40,505 nt of DNA, taken from positions 1 to 40,505 of the forward strand of contig NZ_NDHW01000020.1 in assembly GCF_002251945.1 (NCBI RefSeq). The letters run 5' to 3'. The notes under the pieces were generated by a model. That model made no database searches. It saw nothing but the letters and a program-made list of their open reading frames with translations, and was not told the DNA's origin. Positions within the stretch are counted from its first letter, which is position 1, and every line of letters begins with the position of its first letter. Positions 7,904-16,038 of the stretch are shown here, one piece after another. The DNA comes from Pseudanabaena sp. SR411 (lineage in GTDB: Bacteria > Cyanobacteriota > Cyanobacteriia > Pseudanabaenales > Pseudanabaenaceae). The position numbers were made by a program, and so were the translations under genes.

Positions 7904-8782
7904 TTATATCCTTTGAATAAATTCGTGAAGCCCATTACGATAGGTTTCGAGGGAATCCAGAAAGCCACCATTATGATCGCCGCGTAGTCTAACTAATTTT
8001 TTAGTCGGGTTGGCTACTTGAAAGTTGCGCTCACCATGGTGAAAGGGGATGATCTCATCATCGATGCTATGAATCACTAAAACAGGAATTTTAATGCTGG
8101 GTAAACGGTCAATGGAGTTGTAGGAAAATCGGGACAGAAACCTAATTGGCATAAATGGATAAAGCTCAGCCGCGCGATCGCTAATAGAGGTAAATGTTGA
8201 AGCAAGCACTAAACCACCTGCATTATTGTTGCCATTGGGTTGTGAGATTTTCTGGGCTAAGTAAGAGGCGATCGCACCACCCAGAGATTCACCATAGATA
8301 ATAATTTTTTGCAGGGGAATCTGTCTTTCTTGTGTCAGGTACTGCCAAGCTGCTTCAACATCCGCATAAGTGCCTTCTTCGCTAGGACTCCCGCCACTTT
8401 TACCATAGCCACGATAGTCAAACAGAAAAGTCGCCAAACCTAACTCTCTAAAGATGGGTAAGTAACTGATGCGGTTGCTAATATTGCCACCATTACCATG
8501 ACAAAATAAAATCACACCTTTGCCAACCAAGTCATTATCTTTAGCTGGTACAAACCAAGTATCTAAATTGATATTATCTCTAGTTGTAATTTGAATATTT
8601 TCAAACTTTATGCCAAGTATTTCAGGTGTTTCTATGACATCTCTACTAGGCATAAAAACTAAGTTTGATTGTCCAAGATATAAAGCGATCGCTAAGCCGA
8701 TATAAGCAAAGGCAAGAATGCGAAGAATTGGCAGTAAAAACTTCTGAAATATTTGAAATAGTAGTTGTAAATTTTGACTCAT
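7904..8782 (-). CDS. Membrane-anchored alpha/beta hydrolase
   Basis: 292 residues with a hydrophobic segment at about 13-36, probably a single anchor. CHGNGGN (94-100) is the oxyanion-hole loop and GESLGG gives nucleophile S166. DDEIIPFHHG (D241/D242) and GDHNGGF (H270) supply the rest of the Ser-Asp-His triad. This is the BEM46-like/YtaP-like group of serine hydrolases, with substrate unknown. The domain is followed by no extra module. It is the first gene of a minus-strand pair with ruvX, 60 bp apart, and its upstream region carries a small inserted element (8849-8985). Confidence 0.85.
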   Translation of the reverse strand: MSQNLQLLFQIFQKFLLPILRILAFAYIGLAIALYLGQSNLVFMPSRDVIETPEILGIKFENIQITTRDNINLDTWFVPAKDNDLVGKGVILFCHGNGGNISNRISYLPIFRELGLATFLFDYRGYGKSGGSPSEEGTYADVEAAWQYLTQERQIPLQKIIIYGESLGGAIASYLAQKISQPNGNNNAGGLVLASTFTSISDRAAELYPFMPIRFLSRFSYNSIDRLPSIKIPVLVIHSIDDEIIPFHHGERNFQVANPTKKLVRLRGDHNGGFLDSLETYRNGLHEFIQRI

Positions 8783-8840
8783 ATCTCCTCTAGTATTAGT
8801 AATTAGATATAGTTTATTTGGCTTTTAAGTAGCACAGAAA

Positions 8841-8993
8841 TATTTTTGGGCACTGGACAGCTAATTAGTGATAGAGCGATGAAGCCGTTGATTGGCAAGG
8901 CTTTACAAGCAAATTGCGAATAAAGCCTGAAATCATTGCCAGATAGGGATTACAGCTTAATATCACTAATTAGTGAGCCAGTGCCTATTTTTG
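8841..8993. mobile_element. 137-bp MITE-like element with 8-bp target duplication
   Basis: The element spans 8849-8985; the range given includes both copies of the target duplication, TATTTTTG at 8841-8848 and 8986-8993. Terminal inverted repeats begin GGCACTGG and cover 24 bp (8849-8872 against 8962-8985) with 21 matches. It has no open frame of use. The GGCACTG start and 8-bp duplication recall IS6-family ends, which is only a resemblance. It interrupts the left arm of a palindrome completed at 9011-9029. Confidence 0.85.
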
Positions 8994-9058
8994 AAGGCGT
9001 TGCTTAGCGCCGCCTTCAAAAATATTTCTAGGCTTTAAGTTAGCGCAAAGCACTGTGG
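8987..9058. repeat. Palindrome family B, copy 1 (interrupted)
   Basis: ATTTTTGAAGGCG (8987-8999) pairs with CGCCTTCAAAAAT (9011-9023). When the 8849-8985 element and one duplication are removed, the arms grow to 19 bp (AGAAATATTTTTGAAGGCG against 9011-9029). A tail GGCTTTAAGTTAGCGCAAAG follows and is echoed at 12828-12848. Confidence 0.75.
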
Positions 9059-9063
9059 CAGTT

Positions 9064-9711
9064 TTACTGTAATAATCGAGAGATTTTCTTAAGGATTTGG
9101 AGTACAGATAAAAGTTCATTATTTCTACGGTTATATAGCGAGAAATCATTGGAAAATTGATACTGCATAACTTCACCTTTCACAACTTTGAGAAATATTG
9201 AAAATCCACCATTGCTAATAAATCCATAGGTTGGCTGTAATTGATTAGGGCTATCTAGCATATAGGTAAGTGCTTGAGCCATACCTGACTCGATACTAAA
9301 TGCTTGTCCTTTCGATTCAATGACTAGTACCCACAGTTTTTTATAAATTACGAGTGTATCAATACGTCCTTGATAGATAGTTTCTTCATTTTCGTCAAAC
9401 TCTATCGATTCAAGTTGAACAGGATATTCTGCTCTGATGTCAAAAGGTGGATCGTAAAAGCTTGCCATTTCAAGCAAAGGAGCGATCGCTATTTGATTAA
9501 CCAGACCTTCGCTAATATGTCCATGATGGCGATGGTAAAGATAGCGTTCTTTTAGTAAATCACAACGTTCTTTCTCCGCTTCGGTCAACTCTGGTAAATC
9601 TTCATCCCATTCACTAAAAAAGCGATCGCTAAGAGATTGCTGTACCGAAAACTTGGTTTCTACTTCTAGCAAACTATTAACATATTTAGAAATTGCTAAT
9701 GTCATTACCAT
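9064..9711 (-). CDS. PD-(D/E)XK nuclease-fold protein, type I restriction HsdR-N-like
   Basis: 215 residues. YQGRIDTLVIYKKLWVLVIE gives D118 and E132, and the following ESKG gives K134; together with E68 in a preceding helix this is the PD-(D/E)XK active site pattern. The arrangement resembles the N-terminal nuclease domain of type I restriction R subunits, but there is no helicase domain and no HsdM or HsdS gene nearby, so it is not a restriction system as it stands. Free-standing copies like this are common in cyanobacteria; their role is unknown. An ATG two codons later (9705) is equally possible as the start. A HIP1 site within the gene suggests long residence. Confidence 0.75.
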   Translation of the reverse strand: MVMTLAISKYVNSLLEVETKFSVQQSLSDRFFSEWDEDLPELTEAEKERCDLLKERYLYHRHHGHISEGLVNQIAIAPLLEMASFYDPPFDIRAEYPVQLESIEFDENEETIYQGRIDTLVIYKKLWVLVIESKGQAFSIESGMAQALTYMLDSPNQLQPTYGFISNGGFSIFLKVVKGEVMQYQFSNDFSLYNRRNNELLSVLQILKKISRLLQ

Positions 9712-9743
9712 CGCTTCTAGTCCTTATTTTTGTATCTAATTTT

Positions 9744-10613
9744 CTAAGTTTTTATTAGATTCTTAACTGCTTCTTCAATATTTTCTTGTTTGATTAAAGA
9801 CTCACCTACTAGTACTGCACTTGCACCACAATTTTGGACAAAATCTAAATCTTGACGGGTGTAAATACCAGACTCACTGACCCAGAGATACCTATTTCTA
9901 GTGGCTGGATCTAGTCTATCCATCAAAACTTTGGTCTGCTCAAGCTCGACCACAAAATTTTCTAAATTGCGGTTGTTAATTCCGATTAAGCGCACATCAG
10001 GAATCTGTAAAACCCGATCTAATTCCGCTTGTGTATGCACTTCAACTAGAGCCGCCATGCCCAGTTGATGAATTAAGGTTTGAAATTCGGTTAACTCCTC
10101 ATCGGTGAGAATTGCTGCAATTAATAAAACGGCATCCGCACCATGCGATCGCCCCCAATAGATTTGATAGGGGTCAATAATAAATTCTTTGCAAAGTAAA
10201 GGTAAATCAACAACTTGGCGGACTAATTGCAGATTCTGGAATCCACCTTGAAAAAATTCTGAGTCCGTTAATACCGAAAGACAACTTGCGCCCCCAATTT
10301 CATAGGCTCTAGCGATCGCTTGAGGATCAAAATTTTCACGAAAGACACCTTTGCTAGGAGAGGCTTTTTTGACTTCAGCAATCAATGCTGGTTTTGTGTG
10401 GGAATTTTGCAAGCTGCCATAAAAATCTTGCGGCGGCTGAACATTCGCAACTTGAGACTTCACCGCATCTAGTGATTCATTGACATACATCTGAGCAACC
10501 TCACGCTCCTTTTGCCAGACAATTTTTTCTAGGATATTTTGAGGCGCATCAGTGAGCGCGGCGATCGCATAGCCTTTGTTTCTAGCGGTTTCAGATTGAC
10601 GACGTACTTGCAT
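9744..10613 (-). CDS. trpC: Indole-3-glycerol-phosphate synthase
   Basis: 289 residues from the ATG at 10613; a TTG at 10625 would add four residues. It closes the indole ring in tryptophan synthesis. The TIM-barrel motifs are clear: LIAEVKKASPSKG (catalytic and substrate-binding lysines), LLCKEFIIDPYQIY, VLLIAAIL, LVEVHT, IGINNRNLENF and SESGI. The N-terminal 35 residues, beginning MQVRRQSETA, are the extension usual in cyanobacterial TrpC. It is not next to other trp genes, as is normal in cyanobacteria. It is divergent from the lipoprotein gene at 10790. Confidence 0.96.
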   Translation of the reverse strand: MQVRRQSETARNKGYAIAALTDAPQNILEKIVWQKEREVAQMYVNESLDAVKSQVANVQPPQDFYGSLQNSHTKPALIAEVKKASPSKGVFRENFDPQAIARAYEIGGASCLSVLTDSEFFQGGFQNLQLVRQVVDLPLLCKEFIIDPYQIYWGRSHGADAVLLIAAILTDEELTEFQTLIHQLGMAALVEVHTQAELDRVLQIPDVRLIGINNRNLENFVVELEQTKVLMDRLDPATRNRYLWVSESGIYTRQDLDFVQNCGASAVLVGESLIKQENIEEAVKNLIKT

Positions 10614-10654
10614 TGATGAAAACAATTTTGAGCATGAAAGGTATAACTTTTAGC

Positions 10655-10709
10655 ATAAAGCAATTTATCAAAAAGCCGCCTATGGTTACGCTTTAGCAAA
10701 TTGCTTTAT
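10655..10709. repeat. Inverted repeat in the divergent trpC/lipoprotein promoter region
   Basis: ATAAAGCAATTT (10655-10666) and AAATTGCTTTAT (10698-10709) are perfect 12-bp arms 31 bp apart. It lies 42 bases upstream of trpC and could be an operator or a degraded palindrome; nothing decides which. Confidence 0.6.
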
Positions 10710-10789
10710 AAATTATGAGGTTTCTTTACAAGCAAAGCGCTCATTTTTCGGTATATTTGCCTGTGTAATCTGAGTTGAGCATAGTTTTT

Positions 10790-12610
10790 ATGAGCGCGAT
10801 CGCAAACTCTAACCAACCCGAAGACAAGCCAAAGACTTCGCGAGTTTCATCTTATTGGCGAAATATCCCTTGGAAAAAGTTATCCAGTTTGGTAATGGCG
10901 ATCGCCCTGTGCTTTTACCTCACAGCTTGCGGAGGTGATAATAAACCAGTTAGCAAAGCCCCGACTAAAACGGTAGCTCCTAACATCAATATCACTGAAG
11001 TTTCGCCACCCACTGAAATTCAACGCCTCGGTCGCCTGCTTGAGCGCTATACACCACAGGTCAGCATCGTTAGCCCCAAACCTGATGAAGTGCTAAACGA
11101 TACGCAAGTGTCAGTCAAGTTTGATGTAAAAAATTTACCAATTTTCAAAAATGCTGATTTTGGCTTGGGGCCACATATCCATGTGACTTTGGATAACCAA
11201 GAATACAAAGCAGTTTACGATCTCAGTCAAACCGCAACATTTGATCATCTCAGCGCAGGAACCCATACAATTCGCGCCTTTGCATCCCGTCCTTGGCATG
11301 AAAGCTTCAAAAACCAAGGCGCATATGCCCAGACCACTTTCCATGTCTTGACCAAGACAGCCGAAAATACGCCAGAACCAAAAACCCCTTTGCTTACCTA
11401 CAGTCGTCCTGTGGGAACCTATGGGGCTGAGCCAATCATGCTTGATTTTTATCTGCAAAATGCACCTTTGCATTTGCTCGGCAAAGATGAAGAAGCGATC
11501 GATGATTGGCAAGTTCGCGCCACCATTGACGGCAAAAGTTTTACTTTTGATCGTTGGGAGCCAATCTATCTCAAAGGTTTTAAAACTGGACAAAACTGGG
11601 TAAAACTGGAATTGCTAGAGCCAGATGGCGATGTGATCGCCAATGTGTTTAACAGCACGGCTCATTTGATTAACTATCAACCTAATGGCTCTGATACTTT
11701 ATCTAGATTAGTCAGTGGCGAAAAGATTGCCAATATTGAGGCGATCGTCAATCCAGACTATGTGCCACCTGCCCCTGAAGTCATCCCTGCGCCCGTTGAG
11801 TCGGCAAGTCCTGAACCTGCTGTTATCACTCCTCCAGAAAAGCCCGCAGAGACAACTAAAGCTGTAGCACCTAGCCCTGCACCAGCACTCAAGGAAGAGA
11901 CTAAGCCTTCAGTAGTACCTGTGATTCCTGTTGCACCAGTTCCTGTGGTTCCAGTTCCTGTTGTACCAATCAAAACAACTCCCGAAGCGATCGCCCCCAT
12001 TGCGCCAAAATCATCACCAATTGCTGAACCCATTAAGAGCAAATCTACCCCTGTTGTAGAGCCAGTCAAGGTTGCACCAGTGACCGTTCCAGTGACGACT
12101 AAGGTTGTACCCGTTAAGGTCGCACCAGTTGCCGAGCCAGTCAAAGTTACCCCGATCAAAGTCAAAGCTGCTCCTGTAGTAGAACCTGTGAAGCCAGTAA
12201 CACCACCAGTCAAGGTAAAAACTGCACCTGTTGTCGAGCCAACTAAGACGATCGCGCCTAAAGTAGTAGCTCCTCCAGTAAATTCTAAGGAGTCAACGAA
12301 AAATGCAACTCAGGTAACGCCAAAAGCTGAACCTGCCAAAGATGTCTTGCCCGAAAAGGAGCCTAAGGTGTTCAAGACAACTGCTGCTCCCAAGGACGTA
12401 TTCAAAAATTTCAACTTTGATCCACGTAAATTTTTCCCTGCCAAACCTGAAGCAGACAAGGCTGAAGCGAAAAAACCAGTATCTAATTCTCCTGATACAA
12501 AAGAAACTTCAGAAAATAAACCTGAAGCTAAATCAACAGACAAGACTCCAGTATTAACGGATTTGTCAACAACCACATCAGCACCAATTAAAGTGCTAAC
12601 TAAAAAATAA
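10790..12610 (+). CDS. Proline/valine-rich lipoprotein of unknown function
   Basis: 606 residues from the ATG at 10790 (a TTG at 10775 is less likely). A charged N-terminus and hydrophobic stretch (about 33-46) lead to the lipobox LTAC with C47, so the protein is probably lipid-anchored. Residues about 85-300 form a folded region with two beta-rich halves (GPHIHVTLDNQEYKAVYDLS is one strand pair). From about 320 to 500 there are imperfect repeats of PVVEPVK and PVKVAP, an extended Pro/Val/Lys linker like those that span a periplasm or cell wall. The last 100 residues are charged. A composite hairpin follows the stop. I do not recognise the family. Confidence 0.8.
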   Translation: MSAIANSNQPEDKPKTSRVSSYWRNIPWKKLSSLVMAIALCFYLTACGGDNKPVSKAPTKTVAPNINITEVSPPTEIQRLGRLLERYTPQVSIVSPKPDEVLNDTQVSVKFDVKNLPIFKNADFGLGPHIHVTLDNQEYKAVYDLSQTATFDHLSAGTHTIRAFASRPWHESFKNQGAYAQTTFHVLTKTAENTPEPKTPLLTYSRPVGTYGAEPIMLDFYLQNAPLHLLGKDEEAIDDWQVRATIDGKSFTFDRWEPIYLKGFKTGQNWVKLELLEPDGDVIANVFNSTAHLINYQPNGSDTLSRLVSGEKIANIEAIVNPDYVPPAPEVIPAPVESASPEPAVITPPEKPAETTKAVAPSPAPALKEETKPSVVPVIPVAPVPVVPVPVVPIKTTPEAIAPIAPKSSPIAEPIKSKSTPVVEPVKVAPVTVPVTTKVVPVKVAPVAEPVKVTPIKVKAAPVVEPVKPVTPPVKVKTAPVVEPTKTIAPKVVAPPVNSKESTKNATQVTPKAEPAKDVLPEKEPKVFKTTAAPKDVFKNFNFDPRKFFPAKPEADKAEAKKPVSNSPDTKETSENKPEAKSTDKTPVLTDLSTTTSAPIKVLTKK

Positions 12611-12695
12611 GGTAGTCCTAAAAAGGTAAGGATAGGCGGCGCTTCGCGCAGTCTATCCTTACCTTTTCAAATCCTTTCCTTTGCAGGACTACCTT
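12609..12695 (+). terminator. Nested hairpin after the lipoprotein gene
   Basis: Outer arms AAGGTAGTCCT (12609-12619) and AGGACTACCTT (12685-12695, then more T) enclose a second palindrome, AAAAGGTAAGGATA (12621-12634) with TATCCTTACCTTTT (12654-12667), whose centre is a GCGGCGC-TTC-GCGC core. The outer hairpin with its T-run is a plausible terminator. Confidence 0.7.
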
Positions 12696-12710
12696 TTTTG
12701 CTTAGGACAT

Positions 12711-12765
12711 AAAACCCAAAAGATGAGTGGCGGCGCTTCGCGCCGCCACTCATCTTTTGGGTTTT
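12711..12765. repeat. Palindrome family A, copy 2
   Basis: Perfect 26-bp arms (12711-12736 and 12740-12765) with loop TTC. Ends AAAACCCAAAAG and CTTTTGGGTTTTGATTT; inner stem GTGGCGGCGC. The left flank AGGACAT is shared with copy 3 and, inverted, with copy 4. Confidence 0.9.
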
Positions 12766-12799
12766 GATTTGTTCTAGCTATCTCTTGCGTTGCTATGGT

Positions 12800-12850
12800 A
12801 CAGAGAAATTTTTGGGAAATTTCTCTGGGGTTTAAGAAAGCGCATAGTGC
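12800..12850. repeat. Palindrome family B, copy 2
   Basis: CAGAGAAATTT (12801-12811) pairs with AAATTTCTCTG (12817-12827), followed by GGGTTTAAGAAAGCGCATAG. The hairpin plus tail resembles 8987-9058 after removal of the inserted element. Confidence 0.55.
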
Positions 12851-12853
12851 TTG

Positions 12854-12890
12854 AAACAAAGAGAGGACACGAAATGTCCTCTCTTTGTTT
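12854..12890 (-). terminator. Terminator of the HD-domain gene
   Basis: AAACAAAGAGAGGAC (12854-12868) and GTCCTCTCTTTGTTT (12876-12890) form perfect 15-bp arms that overlap the minus-strand stop codon at 12889-12891. Confidence 0.75.
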
Positions 12891-13731
12891 ATGGTTGATA
12901 TTCTGGCTTTTCATGTTCAACTACAAACACATTGGAATAGAGATGAGCCACAATCTCTTGACCTTGCTGTGTTAGTGACAAATAGTAAAGAGCATCCTTG
13001 ACAAATGGATATACATTTGTCCAATAGAACTTAGGATAGTTTCGCCGTAAATCCCCTGGGTGTGCATATCCGAGAGCTGCATTTACACCAGTTTCTTCAA
13101 ATTCATAGAATAAAGCACCTATTTTCTTCAGATAACGCGGATCACTAAGTTGTCCGATCAAATCTGCCGATCGCACTAGTCCTGCAAAATGTGTTGTATC
13201 TTGATGGTCACCAGTTTTAGGTACAGGAAATCGCGTTAGTTCAATATTGCGGCAAATTTTCTCAGCCTTAATTAAAGAGTGATTAGCAAAGCGTTGATTT
13301 ACAAATAGTTTGGCGCGATCGACATGATATGGCGTTAGCCCTGCGTCGGAAGCTCCTGCGGGTAACTCCACCATCGCATCACCAATTCCCGTGGCAAACT
13401 TGCCGTTGCCATCCTGAAGGCAAACACCTTTGACATAGCCAATATCATGACAGACAAGAGAAATAATGTAATGCAACCAATCTTCAGGCGAGACTCGACC
13501 TTCGCGAATATGCTTACCACGTAAAATTTCTTGCCCAACTAACGTTACTAAGATCGTATGTTCGACATTATGGTAGAGCGCATCACTATTGGCTATATTT
13601 TCCAGAGCCATGTTGCCAGCCCAGCCAATGATATCTTCATAATCATGTAGATAGCCACCATAGGTACGGCGATATCCTAGCTTTAGTTGTTCAACAAAGT
13701 TACCTATTAGGAGTTCAGTTGCATTAAACAT
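12889..13731 (-). CDS. HD-domain metal-dependent phosphohydrolase
   Basis: 280 residues. YHNVEHT (H54, H58) and CHDIGY (H95, D96) are the metal ligands of an HD superfamily enzyme; the YHNxxH form is close to that of cyclic-nucleotide phosphodiesterases. SADLIGQLSDPRYL (about 187-200) would supply the last aspartate. The substrate may be a phosphomonoester or a cyclic nucleotide; sequence alone does not tell. No sensor domain is fused to it and no signal peptide is visible. It stands alone on the minus strand, with the hairpin terminator touching its stop codon. Confidence 0.85.
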   Translation of the reverse strand: MFNATELLIGNFVEQLKLGYRRTYGGYLHDYEDIIGWAGNMALENIANSDALYHNVEHTILVTLVGQEILRGKHIREGRVSPEDWLHYIISLVCHDIGYVKGVCLQDGNGKFATGIGDAMVELPAGASDAGLTPYHVDRAKLFVNQRFANHSLIKAEKICRNIELTRFPVPKTGDHQDTTHFAGLVRSADLIGQLSDPRYLKKIGALFYEFEETGVNAALGYAHPGDLRRNYPKFYWTNVYPFVKDALYYLSLTQQGQEIVAHLYSNVFVVEHEKPEYQP

Positions 13732-14283
13732 AAATCTTCATGTACCTATGTAAAGCCAAAATCTACTCTAAATAATAAGCCCAACTCTTATTTTTGGTGC
13801 GATCATCAATAAAATTCTTAGAAAGTACAGCTAGCTTTTTGCATTAAGCCCAAGCAAAACTCAAAAATGCGATGACGGTGATTGGCTCTGTCATCTTACT
13901 TCTTTGAATTTAATGATTTTAAAACAATTCTCATGATGAAACCGATTTTGGCATTGCCATCAGCAATTCTCATGATGAAAATTTCAGCTTGATCTAACGA
14001 CCTTTATTGATAATAGTTATCCTTAAAAAACCCATGCTTTTGTTCAAAATTTGACTGCTTAGGCAAATCAAAATTCATAATGAGAATTGCTGTATTTCCA
14101 GCACCGAAGGCGCTAGAAATACCAAGATCGTTTTTTGAAAGCATTCCTACGACAGGCTTTCAAAAAACGATCTTTATAATGAGAATTGCTGATTTATTAA
14201 GTTGAAGCAAAAAGTACTATATGTGCAATATGGTTAAGGTAGTATTATTGGGTTGATGAATCTTAACTCCCAAAATATCAAAT
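13732..14283. other. Gene-free region with nested inverted repeats
   Basis: 552 bp without a gene. Its middle (13925-14191) is a set of nested inverted repeats described separately. The last 90 bp should contain the promoter of the lipoprotein gene at 14284, and the first 100 bp that of the HD gene. Confidence 0.7.
13925..14191. repeat. Nested inverted-repeat cluster
   Basis: CAATTCTCATGATGAAA occurs at 13925-13941 and 13974-13990; its inverted partner ATAATGAGAATTGCTG occurs at 14077-14092 and 14176-14191. Between the two inverted copies is a perfect 19-bp hairpin, AAGATCGTTTTTTGAAAGC (14124-14142) with 14156-14174, and a smaller one at 14093-14120. No T-run or coding frame explains it; it looks like decayed or stacked small elements. 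Confidence 0.75.
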
Positions 14284-14820
14284 ATGCTTAAACACTTTGC
14301 TGGTCGTTTGTTATTGCCTGTATCCATTGCATTGGCAGTAGCTTCATGTCAGCAGCCTAGTGCTACAACAACATCTCCTTCGCCGTCAGTAGCAGCTTCA
14401 GCCTCTCCTACAGCCAGTCCTTCCGAATCTCCTAAAGCTACAGCTTCTCCTACCGCATCTGAATCACCCAAAGCAGACGCATCACCCAAAGCAGATGCAT
14501 CACCTAAAGCAGATGCACCTTCCTCTGGTAAAACCAAAGATATTGATGCCTTGATCAAAGAAAATGCTGAGTACAAGGAAATGTATGATGCAACTAATGG
14601 TATCCAGTATATCGGGTTAGTCGAAACAGAAACCTGCAAGGCTTTGGATCAAGGTGTTCCTTTCCCAACTCTGATTGACGCTCTCGAGAAGGAATTTGAC
14701 AAGCAGGGAAGTTCCATGCCCGCAGATAAACTCACAAAGTTGAAAGAGTATACAGGTTTTGTCGTTGGCGCTAGTGTCGTTATCTCTTGCCCTCAACACA
14801 AGGATAAGATTAAGTCATAA
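14284..14820 (+). CDS. Small lipoprotein with Ser/Pro/Ala linker
   Basis: 178 residues. A hydrophobic N-terminus leads to VASC with C22 as the lipid-anchor cysteine. Residues 25-83 are a low-complexity Ser/Pro/Ala/Thr linker that includes three exact SPKADA units, encoded by an 18-bp tandem repeat near 14465-14520. Residues 85-178 form a folded domain with two cysteines (in ETETCKAL and ISCPQHK) that may pair. It is probably exported and tethered with the domain held away from the membrane. I do not recognise the domain. A hairpin terminator lies about 80 bases past the stop. Confidence 0.8.
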   Translation: MLKHFAGRLLLPVSIALAVASCQQPSATTTSPSPSVAASASPTASPSESPKATASPTASESPKADASPKADASPKADAPSSGKTKDIDALIKENAEYKEMYDATNGIQYIGLVETETCKALDQGVPFPTLIDALEKEFDKQGSSMPADKLTKLKEYTGFVVGASVVISCPQHKDKIKS

Positions 14821-14898
14821 TTTTACCCGTAAAGTTGCGTACCGTAGGGGCGCACTTTAAGGATTTGGGTAATTATTTTGCACAAGTACTAACCAGCC

Positions 14899-14934
14899 AA
14901 AAGAGAGACAGCACATTGTACTGTCTCTCTTTTT
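14899..14934 (+). terminator. Terminator between the lipoprotein gene and cbiD
   Basis: AAAAGAGAGACAG (14899-14911) pairs with CTGTCTCTCTTTT (14922-14934 region) and ends in a T-run. It abuts an in-frame ATG at 14935, which makes the later ATG at 14956 a better start for cbiD. Confidence 0.8.
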
Positions 14935-14955
14935 ATGAGCGCTATAATTACATAT

Positions 14956-15993
14956 ATGAAATCTGGTTACACACTACCTGTATTTGCGATCGCTGCTGCC
15001 AAAGCCGCAATTTTTGCCATCCAAAAAAATAGCTCAACTTCAGTAAAACTCGATCTATTGGAATCTGGTTCTGGTGAAGTAGAGATCGCCCAAAGTGCAA
15101 TTATTGATGAGAATACTGGTCTGGCGATCGCCATTAGTGACCCAGGTGATAATCTTGACCTGACCGCAGGAACGCCCATCTGGGCATGGGTAAAATTAGA
15201 ATCTTCAACGGGTAGTGAACGCATAATTTTAGAAGCAGGGGAAGGCTTAGGAAGAAATGCTAGTGGAGAGCCAGCGATCTATCAATTAGCGCGAGATTTG
15301 GCAGAGGTGAATCTCATTCCATTACTGCCAAAAAATATAACGGCGAGAATTAGATTTATTTTGCCTGAAGGTAGAGCGTTGGCTAAACGCACTTCTAATG
15401 CTGCTTTCGGTATTTTAGAAGGTCTATCATTACTAGGTACTTCCGCAATATCAAAACCACTTTCTGTGGAAGATAAATTAGAGGAGTTTCGCTTAGATTT
15501 ACGTAGCAAAGCTGCAAATTCCCATGAAATAGTATTTTATATTGGTGCAAATGGTCATCAAGTTGCTCAAAATTTAGGATTTCAATCTTCGCAATTGGTG
15601 CAGACAGCTAATTGGGTAGGTGCAATGTTAGTAGAAGCAGCTCTCTTAGGCGTAACTTCGATCACTCTCGTTGGCTATCATGGCAAACTGTTGAAACTAG
15701 CAGGTGGAATTTTTAATACTTCCAGTCACTTAGCCGATGCCAGAATTGATATTTTAGTTAGAGCCGCAGTGCATGAGAAATTACCATTTATACTAATTCA
15801 AGAAATAGAAAGTCTACCCACTGCCGAAGCTGTCCATAAATTATTAGTGCAGCATAACTGCGATCGCCAGATTTTCCAATATCTCACCAATCAAATTACG
15901 CAACGCGCCACAGCCTATATCCAGAAATATACGGATCGCCAGATTGAGATTAAAACAATTTTGTGCGATCGCTTAGGGCAGTTAGTTGTCTAA
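14956..15993 (+). CDS. cbiD: Cobalt-precorrin-5B C1-methyltransferase
   Basis: 345 residues from the ATG at 14956, giving MKSGYTLPVFA, which matches the usual start of cyanobacterial CbiD. The ATG at 14935 would add seven residues but touches a terminator. CbiD methylates C1 of cobalt-precorrin-5B in the anaerobic branch of cobalamin synthesis. Recognisable blocks are SDPGDNLDLTAGTPIWAWV (about 74-92) and LVGYHGKLLKLAGGIFNTSS (about 235-254) followed by a LADAR motif. It is followed 45 bp later by cobM in the same direction, so the two are probably co-transcribed. Neighbouring cob/cbi genes are not in the window. Confidence 0.93.
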   Translation: MKSGYTLPVFAIAAAKAAIFAIQKNSSTSVKLDLLESGSGEVEIAQSAIIDENTGLAIAISDPGDNLDLTAGTPIWAWVKLESSTGSERIILEAGEGLGRNASGEPAIYQLARDLAEVNLIPLLPKNITARIRFILPEGRALAKRTSNAAFGILEGLSLLGTSAISKPLSVEDKLEEFRLDLRSKAANSHEIVFYIGANGHQVAQNLGFQSSQLVQTANWVGAMLVEAALLGVTSITLVGYHGKLLKLAGGIFNTSSHLADARIDILVRAAVHEKLPFILIQEIESLPTAEAVHKLLVQHNCDRQIFQYLTNQITQRATAYIQKYTDRQIEIKTILCDRLGQLVV

Positions 15994-16038
15994 GATAAAG
16001 AAATTGTCTTGTGCTGTTTTTAATCTTAGAGTTTTTTA

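Noticed and set aside
9064-9711. Type I restriction system
   Set aside because: Only a nuclease-fold protein of 215 residues; no helicase, methylase or specificity gene in the window.
11758-12213. Long minus-strand Thr/Gly-rich frame opposite the lipoprotein linker
   Set aside because: It is the reverse shadow of the Pro/Val repeats of the plus-strand gene; its low complexity mirrors those repeats.
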